Assembly: GCF_010093205.1 (NCBI RefSeq)
Contig: NZ_PDWN01000004.1
Span: 186,001-250,000 of the forward strand
Length of the DNA: 64,000 nt
Direction: 5' to 3'
From: Pseudoxanthomonas daejeonensis
GTDB lineage: Bacteria; Pseudomonadota; Gammaproteobacteria; Xanthomonadales; Xanthomonadaceae
Shown: positions 50,699 to 59,086 of the stretch, one piece after another
Numbering within the stretch: position 1 is the first letter of the stretch
How the letters are laid out: the number at the start of each line of letters is the position of its first letter
Program-made: the position numbers and the translations under genes
Notes under the pieces: generated by a model
Told to the model about the DNA's origin: nothing
The model's database searches: none
Seen by the model: the letters and a program-made list of their open reading frames with translations, nothing else

Positions 50699-51442
50699 AT
50701 GCTCCTGGATAAATTCTTCGTCAACTTGCGCACCGGTGCACCTGGCCGGTTCTTCGCGAGCAAGGTCCTGAATATTTACGGCCGCCTATTCATCGGCGGA
50801 CCTTCGCTCAACGAAATTCAAGGTCCCGACAAATCAGTGCGTCAGCACTTGGCCGACACGTACTTCGATATGCCGGTGGACCGCACGCCAGCCAAGCGCA
50901 ACGAGAACCATGAAATTTCGGCGCTGTGGACTGAGAGCCTGCGCCAGGAAGAACACCCACAGGTGGGGCGCGCCGTAGCGATTGCCACCACCTTGCTTTG
51001 CACCGTGTTGTTTTCGCTGGGTGGAGCGGCAAAAGAAGCTGGCGAGAAATGGGATAGCTGGAATGGCCAGCGGAAAGCGGCCAATGCTGCACAAGACGCG
51101 CGTGCGTATGTCGCCAAGCGCGAAGACTTGAAGAAAGAGTGGGTCGGCGATATCGCCAGCTACTCGGCCCAGAAGTGTCTTGACGAAGTGTCTGCACTTC
51201 GTAATCGCACGACGGATGAAGCTCGCGACCGGTATGCAGTTCTGGAAGCCGGTTGTTCGAATAAGCGAAACGAAATCACCACGATCGCCCAGACCTGGTC
51301 GTTGGACCAATGCGCAACTTTCGGGAAGGAAGGTACTCAGCAGATTAAAGCGGGTGGCAGCCAGACCTGGCTGGATGGCCTGATCTTTCAGGAAGTCTGT
51401 TTCGTGAAATACGGCGACGACCTGTCGGCGCGACTCAACTAA
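50699..51442 (+). CDS. Membrane-associated transfer-region protein
   Basis: 247 residues. One hydrophobic segment (AVAIATTLLCTVLFSLGGAA, about 95-114) is followed by a helical Cys-containing domain. Its position immediately before a membrane protein and an ATPase suggests a transfer or secretion role. No family is recognised. Confidence 0.6.
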   Translation: MLLDKFFVNLRTGAPGRFFASKVLNIYGRLFIGGPSLNEIQGPDKSVRQHLADTYFDMPVDRTPAKRNENHEISALWTESLRQEEHPQVGRAVAIATTLLCTVLFSLGGAAKEAGEKWDSWNGQRKAANAAQDARAYVAKREDLKKEWVGDIASYSAQKCLDEVSALRNRTTDEARDRYAVLEAGCSNKRNEITTIAQTWSLDQCATFGKEGTQQIKAGGSQTWLDGLIFQEVCFVKYGDDLSARLN

Positions 51443-51451
51443 GGAATGAAG

Positions 51452-52501
51452 ATGACCACGATCGAACGCGCCCAGACCTTCGTCCGCAACCGACTCAACC
51501 TCTACGACGCCTTGAACCTCCTGCCTACGCTCACGGCACGGGCAACCGCTTTCATTCTGCGTCGGCCTTACAACCCTGCCACGACCAATAGTCGTGCGGG
51601 TGTCTACGCCAGGGCCCAGGCCCGCTATGACTACATCGTCCAAGGTGGAGAACTGGTCAACTGTGCGCCACCCCTACCGGGGGATCCGCTCCTGTATGTC
51701 CAGAAAAGCGACCACGCCGATCTTCGCGTCTTGGGTGCTGTGGAACGCGATGGCAACTGGTACATGCCCGAAGGGATCGACGACGAAGCCCAGTGGAAGT
51801 TTCATCACTGGTTCGCCAAGGCTACCCCCGACCTGGAAGCGAAAGGCAACAACTGGCATATGACGGCCGATGGTCGTTCGACCAATGGATACATCCAGCC
51901 AGAGGATCTGTTCCGCGGCGGCGACAGCACTGCTACAGCGTTGGTCATGGGGGCATTCCCCGTGATCCTGGCACTGGCTTTCGTTCTGTACCAGGTCCAT
52001 CCCCTGCTAGCAGGTGCTATCTGCCTGCCATTGTTGGCCATCCATGCCTTGACCCTCTATCAATGCGAAGGCACAGGCACGCTGTTGAAGGTGCTAGGCA
52101 TTTCCGTAGTGCTGCCGGCGCTGATGGGTGGCATGTTCGGTGGTCCCGCGATGGACCTGGGCAATCTTCGCGCCACGGGCATATCCCTCTCCTGGTTGGC
52201 AGGCGCAGTCTTTGTGATGGCCTTCATTGCCTCTCGCAGTGAGAGCGGAAAGGCCGGAACCCCCATCTTCTCCCTGTTCACGCGATTCAAGCACGCCACG
52301 ATGATCACCGCATTCGTGCTGGGCGTGAATGTTGCCTTGTCGCTGTTGCCGGCCAGCTTGTCATTCATCAAGCCACTGGGTTGGTTCATGGTCGCCTGCG
52401 CTTACCCGCTGTACTACACCTGGGGAAATTTCCGTCAACGCACAGCCGAGCTTGAGCTTCAAAGTAAGCAGAAAGCAGGCGGCAAAATAGGAGGTCAATA
52501 A
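51452..52501 (+). CDS. Polytopic membrane protein of the transfer region
   Basis: 349 residues. A soluble N-terminal domain of about 160 residues is followed by at least six hydrophobic segments (ALVMGAFPVILALAFVLYQVHPLLAGAICLPLLAI; VLGISVVLPALMGGMFGG; LAGAVFVMAFIA; ITAFVLGVNVALSLLPASL). The start at 51452 is favoured by AAGGA spacing. It is coupled to the ATPase gene by TAATG, so the two may form a complex. A Par-type palindrome lies inside it at 52006-52021. Confidence 0.6.
   Translation: MTTIERAQTFVRNRLNLYDALNLLPTLTARATAFILRRPYNPATTNSRAGVYARAQARYDYIVQGGELVNCAPPLPGDPLLYVQKSDHADLRVLGAVERDGNWYMPEGIDDEAQWKFHHWFAKATPDLEAKGNNWHMTADGRSTNGYIQPEDLFRGGDSTATALVMGAFPVILALAFVLYQVHPLLAGAICLPLLAIHALTLYQCEGTGTLLKVLGISVVLPALMGGMFGGPAMDLGNLRATGISLSWLAGAVFVMAFIASRSESGKAGTPIFSLFTRFKHATMITAFVLGVNVALSLLPASLSFIKPLGWFMVACAYPLYYTWGNFRQRTAELELQSKQKAGGKIGGQ
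52006..52021. repeat. Par-type palindromic site 7 (intragenic)
   Basis: GCTAGCAGGTGCTATC inside the polytopic membrane protein gene. Confidence 0.65.
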
Positions 52502-54435
52502 TGTCTATCGAAGCCACTGCCACTGGTCTATTGGCTCCCGCGAGAATGCAGCAGATCCGCGAAGCGGCGCGTGACAAAACGCCATTTATTCCGATTGCAC
52601 AAGCGATGGGGATCACGGGTAAGGCTGACCTTCCCTGCGCTCCAGAAGCAGGGCAATGGATGGGATTGACCTTGCTGGACCTTTCGACTCACATGATGGT
52701 TTTCGGTGCTACTGGTACCGGTAAAACCTCATCCATCTTGCGTGCGATGGCATTACGACTGGCAACGTTGCCCGAGAAAATCGGGGCAGTGCTATCGGAT
52801 GGTAAGGGTGCGATGGTCGCCGACATGCGTTCGCTGCTGACGATCGTGATTGAGCCGGGAACAAAGTTCGCACCCTTCCAAGGCATGAGTGCAGGTGTGG
52901 TGGCCGAAGCGTTTGCCCAGGCCAACGGCGAAAGCATGAACGACAAGGACTCGATTTGGGTCAAGGGAGCAGGCACCTTTCACCTGTTCTGTCTTACCGT
53001 TTTGGAAGCTTTGGTGTCGCATGAAAAAACCAACAAAGAAGACGCCGAGAAACGTCTGGCGTCGTTGGAACTCCAAGTCCTGCACCTGTTAGCAGACCGC
53101 GAATTGGCACGTCGTGCAGGTCGAGATACCGCTTCCTTTGGTCGCCTTCTGGATGAAAAGAAGATGGCGATTCAATCCACCAAAGATTTCATCATGTCCA
53201 CACGGCAATACCGCTGGACGCCCGCCGGTTACAACCGCTTGAAGGACATCCTTTCGATCCCGGTCGAAACTAAGGGCGGTCTTATGCGGCCGAACGACGA
53301 CGCCTTGGATATCTTCCAGTTCCTGGGCTACAAGCCCAGCGATGATCAGATCGTCAGTCGACCGGTCAGCGTCCACCCGGACCTGCGCGCCTCGGGTCGT
53401 GTGCTGTCACGTGCCATCGAATACTTTGTCGTGAAGTGGCCAAACATTCATGATCAAGGCCGCTCGTCCTATCTCATGAATGTCGAAGAAGACATCTTGG
53501 GGTTCTTGAAGTCTGACTTGCTTCGCGGCTCGATGATCAAGGATGTCGACCACGGCGACGAACCCTGGGCCGATACGGAAGAGGGCGTTGATGTCCTGGG
53601 CGCGTTGTATGGCGACTGGATCGGTATCAACCTGCCAGCGACGCAATACGGACACACCGCTAAGGTCATCGCCAAGTTGGTGAAGTCCAAGGTCTTCAAC
53701 GCTATTCGCGAGCGCGGCCAGAAGTATGGAGATCGCTGGCGCGAAGCCACGGGACAAGTCTCGGTCATGGACATGGTCGACGAATGTCAGGACATGGTTT
53801 CGCCAATGGAAATCAATCTGACGGCTGTCGCGCGTTCACTGGGCTTGTTCTTCGTGTACGCCACGCAGACCTACGAGTCGCTGGACAGCGTGATGAAGTC
53901 CAAGGAAGCCAAGAACCGGTTCCTCAACAACTTCCTGTCAATCGCGTCGTTCCGTGCGTCGGAAGAAACGTATCGCTACCTGCAGTCACGCGCGGGCAAG
54001 GTCAAGAAATTGCGGGTACCCACCCAACCGCAGGCCTTCATGGATGTTTCGCGCGCAATCGATACCTTCGACAACACCATCTATGCCGACCCGAATCATC
54101 CGTCGGCACATATCTTGCGCGACCTGGATCGCCGCGGATCCACTCGTCTCCAAGTGGTGGTGGATGGAATGCAGCCGTACCGGGGTCTGGCCAAACGAAT
54201 TCCCCTAGACGAATTGCGTGACCAGAACTATCTGCCTGTGTTCCTGGGCGGCAAGTATGAGGTGGCGGAAATGCTGGAGGACTGGGAACTCAATGACTCC
54301 TTGTCGGTGCGCGGATCCGTGATCCTCATGCTCAACCGCGCCGGCCATGCTCGTATTGACTTCGCGCGCACCAAGTACCACTCCGTCCAGGACGTGGAAG
54401 ACGCCTTGGCCGCCCACCGTTCCAAAGCCGCCTAA
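52501..54435 (+). CDS. VirD4/TraG-like P-loop ATPase of the transfer region
   Basis: 644 residues. Walker A is GATGTGKTSS (69-78) and Walker B is VMDMVDECQDMV (about 421). Later segments such as SLGLFFVYATQTYESLDSV and AKNRFLNNFLSIASFRASEETYRYL match the sensor region of coupling or T4SS ATPases. It lacks N-terminal membrane helices, which may be supplied by the preceding gene product. A second coupling-type ATPase in addition to the TrwB/TraD-like protein is unusual. Confidence 0.7.
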   Translation: MSIEATATGLLAPARMQQIREAARDKTPFIPIAQAMGITGKADLPCAPEAGQWMGLTLLDLSTHMMVFGATGTGKTSSILRAMALRLATLPEKIGAVLSDGKGAMVADMRSLLTIVIEPGTKFAPFQGMSAGVVAEAFAQANGESMNDKDSIWVKGAGTFHLFCLTVLEALVSHEKTNKEDAEKRLASLELQVLHLLADRELARRAGRDTASFGRLLDEKKMAIQSTKDFIMSTRQYRWTPAGYNRLKDILSIPVETKGGLMRPNDDALDIFQFLGYKPSDDQIVSRPVSVHPDLRASGRVLSRAIEYFVVKWPNIHDQGRSSYLMNVEEDILGFLKSDLLRGSMIKDVDHGDEPWADTEEGVDVLGALYGDWIGINLPATQYGHTAKVIAKLVKSKVFNAIRERGQKYGDRWREATGQVSVMDMVDECQDMVSPMEINLTAVARSLGLFFVYATQTYESLDSVMKSKEAKNRFLNNFLSIASFRASEETYRYLQSRAGKVKKLRVPTQPQAFMDVSRAIDTFDNTIYADPNHPSAHILRDLDRRGSTRLQVVVDGMQPYRGLAKRIPLDELRDQNYLPVFLGGKYEVAEMLEDWELNDSLSVRGSVILMLNRAGHARIDFARTKYHSVQDVEDALAAHRSKAA

Positions 54436-54449
54436 CCCAGGAGACCACC

Positions 54450-55361
54450 ATGTCCGCACTCACCGATTACGAAAAGAACGAACTCTCCCTGGGCCGGCGC
54501 TACCGCCAGTACGAACACGCCTACAACGCCGCGTTTGCGGCTGATCCCAATCCACAGGCGCGCCAGTTCAACGAGACGGCCGCTCGGGACGACATCCAGT
54601 GGAAGCGCCTCGAGACGTTCCGGGGCAACGACAAGGGCGCGTATCACGCGCACCAGTCCAACCCGTCCGATCCGCTGGCCAAGCCCACCGAGAAAGAGGC
54701 CGCCGCTTGGCAGGCCAACCAGGTTGACCAGTGGCGTATTGAGCGCGAACCCGCGTTTGGGCAGAACGACGCGACGAACAACAAATGGCTGGGTCTGACG
54801 CCAGAAGCCCGCAACTCCGAGAAGGGCCAAGCCTTTCTGGCTCACGTCGAACAAAAGCATGGCGCAGCTTATGACGCCTATGCGGCCAAGACGGGCAACA
54901 ACGCCGTTGATCGCAGCGATTACCTGCGAACGATGGGTGTCGTAGAAGCCGAGAGCATGAGCGCTCGGGCCCAGAGCCAGCAGCAAGCGCCCCAGCAGCA
55001 GGCGCCCCAGCAACAAGCAGCAGGCAAGACTCAAGCCGCCCAGGAGGCAGCCACAATCCAGGCGCCGGCACCGGAGGTCAAGAAGTCTCGCTTGAACTTC
55101 GCCGACTTCTCCCGTCCTGTTGACCAACAAGTCGATGAATGCGCGGCGAGCATGGCCAAGCTGTCGGATAAGGAACTGGACCAGACCAAGCAGCAGGCGA
55201 TCCAGCAACATGAAGTCAAAGGCCTGGGTGATTTCCAGGAAGCGAGTGCCAATGTCGAAAGCTACAACCGCGTGCAGTCTGCTTTGCAGGAAGCCCGCGC
55301 CGCCCGTAGGCAGGAAAGCCTGGCCGAGGCGCAATCTCGAAACCGGAGCCAATCACAATGA
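54450..55361 (+). CDS. Gln-rich hydrophilic transfer-region protein
   Basis: 303 residues, with AGGAGACCACC upstream. Low-complexity QQQAPQQQAPQQQA in the middle, helical charged ends, no membrane segment. It could be a relaxosome or secretion accessory factor. Overlaps the next start by ATGA. Confidence 0.55.
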   Translation: MSALTDYEKNELSLGRRYRQYEHAYNAAFAADPNPQARQFNETAARDDIQWKRLETFRGNDKGAYHAHQSNPSDPLAKPTEKEAAAWQANQVDQWRIEREPAFGQNDATNNKWLGLTPEARNSEKGQAFLAHVEQKHGAAYDAYAAKTGNNAVDRSDYLRTMGVVEAESMSARAQSQQQAPQQQAPQQQAAGKTQAAQEAATIQAPAPEVKKSRLNFADFSRPVDQQVDECAASMAKLSDKELDQTKQQAIQQHEVKGLGDFQEASANVESYNRVQSALQEARAARRQESLAEAQSRNRSQSQ

Positions 55362-56194
55362 AGACAGGAGCGAGGGCCCTATTCTTCCTTTCAGCCATCC
55401 TTTCCACCACCGCTTTCGCCAAGATCCCACGGATCGACGGCATGAGCAGGGTGACACATGCCCATGCGCAGCAAGCCTTGGACTGTTCCCAGCGTTTGGG
55501 CCGCAAGCCAGATCTGTTGATCGTGGCCGACATGCGTCTGTCCGCGTCTGAGAAGCGGCTTTGGGCGATCGACACCCGAACCAACACGGTGGTGTTGCGC
55601 ACCGAAGTCGCGCACGGTCGAGGATCAGATCCCAGTCAGTCGGGTAGGGCGTCGGTCTTCTCCAACACTCCCGGCTCCTTGATGACTTCCGTTGGACTGT
55701 ATTCGGTGGCCGAGTCGTACAGAAACACCCAGGACGGCTCCACCCGCCGCCGTTTGGATGGCTTGATGGTGGGGTTCAACGACAACGCCCGCGAGCGTGC
55801 GGTTGTCCTGCACCCGTCCAACTACGTCCGCTCAGGTTGGGCCGGAAGGTCCGAAGGCTGCCCAGCGGTTTCGTATGCCGTGATGTCCCAGTTGAACAAC
55901 CATGGTCTGGACAATGCCGTGCTGTGGGTCGAAGGCGACGTGGCAGGCCTCTCCGAGTCGATTGCAGCGTGTTCGGGCTCGACGATCCGCAAGCGCTTCC
56001 GGTGGCCCTGGCAACCGAAACTGCCCGCCAAGCCGCAATGGGCCCCCGAGTCGACGGACGCATTCAATCCGTACTACCAAGTGGAAGCCGAAGGGTTTTG
56101 TCCGACACCTGACCTGACGGCCGCCACCTCTTGGTGGATGGGAGCGCCGGTCTATGCCGAAGCCGTAGGTAGCCGCTGGACCGTGCGGTATTAG
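55358..56194 (+). CDS. L,D-transpeptidase-family (YkuD_2) exported protein
   Basis: 278 residues. A signal peptide (MKTGARALFFLSAILSTTAFA) precedes a domain with VVLHPSNYVRSGWAGRSEGCPAV (about 147-170), the H...SxGC catalytic signature of murein L,D-transpeptidases. In a transfer operon it could remodel peptidoglycan to make room for the secretion channel, although such loci more often carry lytic transglycosylases. Confidence 0.7.
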   Translation: MKTGARALFFLSAILSTTAFAKIPRIDGMSRVTHAHAQQALDCSQRLGRKPDLLIVADMRLSASEKRLWAIDTRTNTVVLRTEVAHGRGSDPSQSGRASVFSNTPGSLMTSVGLYSVAESYRNTQDGSTRRRLDGLMVGFNDNARERAVVLHPSNYVRSGWAGRSEGCPAVSYAVMSQLNNHGLDNAVLWVEGDVAGLSESIAACSGSTIRKRFRWPWQPKLPAKPQWAPESTDAFNPYYQVEAEGFCPTPDLTAATSWWMGAPVYAEAVGSRWTVRY

Positions 56195-56195
56195 A

Positions 56196-57125
56196 TTAGA
56201 ACCGCCTCAAATGGTTTTCTTTGAGGTGAATGCGCGAGATAGGGCGGTTGATCGGGTATCCAGTGAACGCGGCATGGTCCCGATCAATCATGCCATCCAT
56301 GAGGCGTTGAAGCGCTTTGGCAGGCGACGTGGAACTAGCCAAGGCGTCGTTGTAGGTGTCTTGGATTGGCAGCGTTGCAATGACACTTTCCATACCTAGT
56401 GCCAGGACTTCTCCTTCTGGCACCACGGTCGGTATAACGACCAGTTGGTAACGACCTTCCACCGTGATCCTCTTGGGTTCCAAGTGGTAAAGCTTGTGCG
56501 TGCGTTCCACCGGGCACCAAACGCCAAAGGCGAACGTTGCATTGGCCAGGGAGATATCCCGGGTGGTTTGGCAATGGGTAACGACGCTTTGAAGTGCGTT
56601 TTCAATCGAATGTTTGACGACGTGGGCGAAATAGTCGGCGCGAAAGAGCCCTTCGATTTCAGAGCCAAAGAACATGTCCTGATCGAATGCGACCCCATCG
56701 GCATGCATGGGATTAGCGTCTCTTGACCGGATGACGACGTGGTCCTTGGGTTCGCCTGGCTGATGGGGGTAGCGAAAACTCAATCGAAGACCGCCAAGGT
56801 CTTCGCGGATGGCGTCGAGTGCGTGGTGAGCCGAGTACGCGTTACCGGCGAACGCCAAGAACGCGGTGGCGTGATAGGCCGGATCCGCCTGGAACGATTG
56901 AAAGTGTCCGTTCCGCAAGATGTCGGGACGCGCGATACGGATCGTGAGTTCGTGAACCTTTTTGAGGCCGGTCAACAGCGTTCGGTACTCAACCCGGCCA
57001 TCTTTTTCTTCACCCTTCCGCGTCAAGGCGCTATCGGCCACAGCAAACAGTCCTTGTGAACCGGCTTTTTCGTGTTCTAGGACAAAATTCTCTCGAATTT
57101 CGCTCTTGCTGATTTCATGGCCCAT
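56196..57125 (-). CDS. Protein with weak proteasome-like (Ntn-hydrolase) features
   Basis: 309 residues, the only minus-strand gene in the transfer region, its stop 1 bp from the convergent transpeptidase stop. GLFAVADSALT, GLKKVHEL, TAFLAFAGNAYSAHHALDAI and LALGMESVIAT follow the order of motifs in proteasome beta-like hydrolases, but no N-terminal catalytic Thr is evident. The start at 57125 is tentative, since upstream sequence is open and no ribosome-binding site is clear. Confidence 0.45.
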   Translation of the reverse strand: MGHEISKSEIRENFVLEHEKAGSQGLFAVADSALTRKGEEKDGRVEYRTLLTGLKKVHELTIRIARPDILRNGHFQSFQADPAYHATAFLAFAGNAYSAHHALDAIREDLGGLRLSFRYPHQPGEPKDHVVIRSRDANPMHADGVAFDQDMFFGSEIEGLFRADYFAHVVKHSIENALQSVVTHCQTTRDISLANATFAFGVWCPVERTHKLYHLEPKRITVEGRYQLVVIPTVVPEGEVLALGMESVIATLPIQDTYNDALASSTSPAKALQRLMDGMIDRDHAAFTGYPINRPISRIHLKENHLRRF

Positions 57126-57233
57126 CAAGATCAAGGTCAACGCCCACCCCCAGTTGAGGTCAGATGGTAAGGGGTAGGCCGTGGGCCAGCCAATCGGCCT
57201 GGACAGGCCGGCCATTCTCCTCAAGCTGTTGGG

Positions 57234-59009
57234 ATGAAACCCGTTGTCTACGACGCCCTGGGCCGGCCCGGCAAGCACATCGACGCCTCGATCAAAGTGC
57301 GACGGTGGGACCTGGGCCTGGCTTATGGCGCGCTGGGAGCCGCGGTTGGGTTTTCCCCGTTCGCCCATTGGGGGCTGGGCTGGCACGACACCCTGCGAGC
57401 CCTGTCTCTGGATCCGGCGTTCTACTCCACCATCGACAATCCCGCCTGGCTCTCTGATTGGTCGACGCTGGCCGCGGGCGTTTCTGTCGCCCTGCTAGCA
57501 GGTGCTAGCTTGGGGTACGCCGGGATCATCCCTCGATCCAACCAGTGGGTGGTCAGTGGCCCACGCTTGTTGGAGGGCAAGGCAGCGAACAAGGAAGCGC
57601 GTCGCCGATCGCCATCCTTCAAAGAACGCCTCACCGATCCGTTCGGAGTGTGGATCCATCCCGACTTGTGGTTCTCCAAGAAAACCCTCTCTCGCCACAT
57701 CCTCCTGCATGGCAGCGTCGGTTCCGGCAAGACGCAGATCCTCTTGGCCATGCTTCAACCCATCTTCGCCAACAAGCGTGCAAAGCTGTTTCTGTACGAC
57801 GTAAAGGGCGACTTCACGGCCAAGTTCCCACAAGCCACGATCGTGTCGCCCTTCGATAGCCGCTCTCGTGTGTGGTGGGTCGCCCGCGACGTGCGCACAA
57901 GCACCCAGGCCTCTGCCTTTGCTGACAGCCTTATTCCTGAGGACAGCGGATCCGGCAAGTTTTGGACCCAAGCCGCGCGGCAACTCTTGTTAGGCGTCGT
58001 CCGCTCGCTGCAGAACGAAAAGCCCGAACAGTGGACCTGGACAGATCTGGCGCAACGCGTGTCCATGCGCGCCCAGGAAATGGCGCCGATCCTCGACAAG
58101 TCCTACCGCAAGGCCTACGGACTGATTAGCAACACCGAAGGGCAGACGGCGTTCAACGTCATCGCCACGCTCAATGGCTACACCAAGGTCATTGACGACT
58201 TGGCCCGTGCCTGGCCTAACTACGAACGGCGCGACAAGAAGGGAAAGCCCCGGCTGTTCTCCATCACAGACTGGGCGTCAGACGACTACACCGGGCCCAC
58301 CAAAATCATCGTGCAGTCCGGCCCGGACGCAGGGCTAGCGAGCGCTTATATCGCCGCCATGATCAACGTCGCCGTCCCTGCGATCGTGTCGCCCCAACTT
58401 CCTGACAACGAAGGCGGTCGGTTCCTGGGGTTCTTCTTCGACGAAATGTCCTCGATCGGCAAGATCGATTTTGCCCCGCTGGTCGACAAAGGCCGCTCGA
58501 AAGGTGTGGTGGTGGCGGCTGGCGTCCAGGATCTTGCGCAGTTGCGCGAAATCTACGGAGACAACCAGGTCAAGGCGTTGTCGGGCATGGTGGGCACCCA
58601 CATCATTTGCCAGGTGCAGATGGGCGACACCCGCGAAGAACTGTCCAAGCTACTTGGCACACAGAAGGTCGCCCGCATGGATCATAGCGACGACGCCAAG
58701 TTGAACAACGAAGGCCAGCCGGTGGTGTATCCCAACCAACTCACCGACATGCTGGGGTTCCGAAAGACCAAGACCCCTCCGTTCTTCGAAATCCGAGCCA
58801 TTGTCCAGCAGGGTGGGGACCTCTTGCTTTTGGACTTCCCTGGCCAACCCCTTCCCAGCAAGCGGCCGGGGCAGATCGCAGCCACCTGGACCACTAAACC
58901 CGCGGGCTATGAACGACCGCGGCAAGACCTCACCGGAGACGCTGTGCTGGCAGGCAAGCAGTTGGGGGAAAGCTTGGACCAAGACGAATTGGATCGCTTG
59001 TTCCAATAG
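57234..59009 (+). CDS. Type IV coupling protein (TrwB/TraD-like)
   Basis: 591 residues. Two N-terminal membrane segments (LAYGALGAAVGFSPFAHWG; LAAGVSVALLAGASLGYAG) precede a motor domain with Walker A HGSVGSGKTQ (about 159-168), YDVKGDF (about 187) and Walker B FLGFFFDEMSS (about 399-409), plus SKGVVVAAGVQDLAQLREIYG. This is the ATPase that brings the relaxosome to the secretion channel. It sits upstream of the relaxase gene, as in trwB-trwC. Confidence 0.85.
   Translation: MKPVVYDALGRPGKHIDASIKVRRWDLGLAYGALGAAVGFSPFAHWGLGWHDTLRALSLDPAFYSTIDNPAWLSDWSTLAAGVSVALLAGASLGYAGIIPRSNQWVVSGPRLLEGKAANKEARRRSPSFKERLTDPFGVWIHPDLWFSKKTLSRHILLHGSVGSGKTQILLAMLQPIFANKRAKLFLYDVKGDFTAKFPQATIVSPFDSRSRVWWVARDVRTSTQASAFADSLIPEDSGSGKFWTQAARQLLLGVVRSLQNEKPEQWTWTDLAQRVSMRAQEMAPILDKSYRKAYGLISNTEGQTAFNVIATLNGYTKVIDDLARAWPNYERRDKKGKPRLFSITDWASDDYTGPTKIIVQSGPDAGLASAYIAAMINVAVPAIVSPQLPDNEGGRFLGFFFDEMSSIGKIDFAPLVDKGRSKGVVVAAGVQDLAQLREIYGDNQVKALSGMVGTHIICQVQMGDTREELSKLLGTQKVARMDHSDDAKLNNEGQPVVYPNQLTDMLGFRKTKTPPFFEIRAIVQQGGDLLLLDFPGQPLPSKRPGQIAATWTTKPAGYERPRQDLTGDAVLAGKQLGESLDQDELDRLFQ
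57494..57509. repeat. Par-type palindromic site 8 (intragenic)
   Basis: GCTAGCAGGTGCTAGC inside the coupling-protein gene. Confidence 0.65.
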
Positions 59010-59032
59010 CGAAGCAGTACGAAGTCCAGGAC

Positions 59033-59060
59033 TTGCCACGTTCGACAACCTGTACATGAT
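59033..59060 (+). promoter_or_regulatory. Conserved dyad promoter upstream of 59087
   Basis: TTGCCACGTTCGACAA with CATGAT after 16 bp, then GGAGAGACACACC. Confidence 0.7.
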
Positions 59061-59086
59061 GGAGAGACACACCCGAAGGTCTTTCC

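Larger units (their letters stand above)
50304..50817. repeat. 257-bp perfect tandem duplication
   Basis: 50304-50560 and 50561-50817 appear identical. Each contains the 3' end of the 49321 gene, the dyad promoter and the first 39 codons of the 50699 gene. The junction creates a chimeric ORF. Confidence 0.95.
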
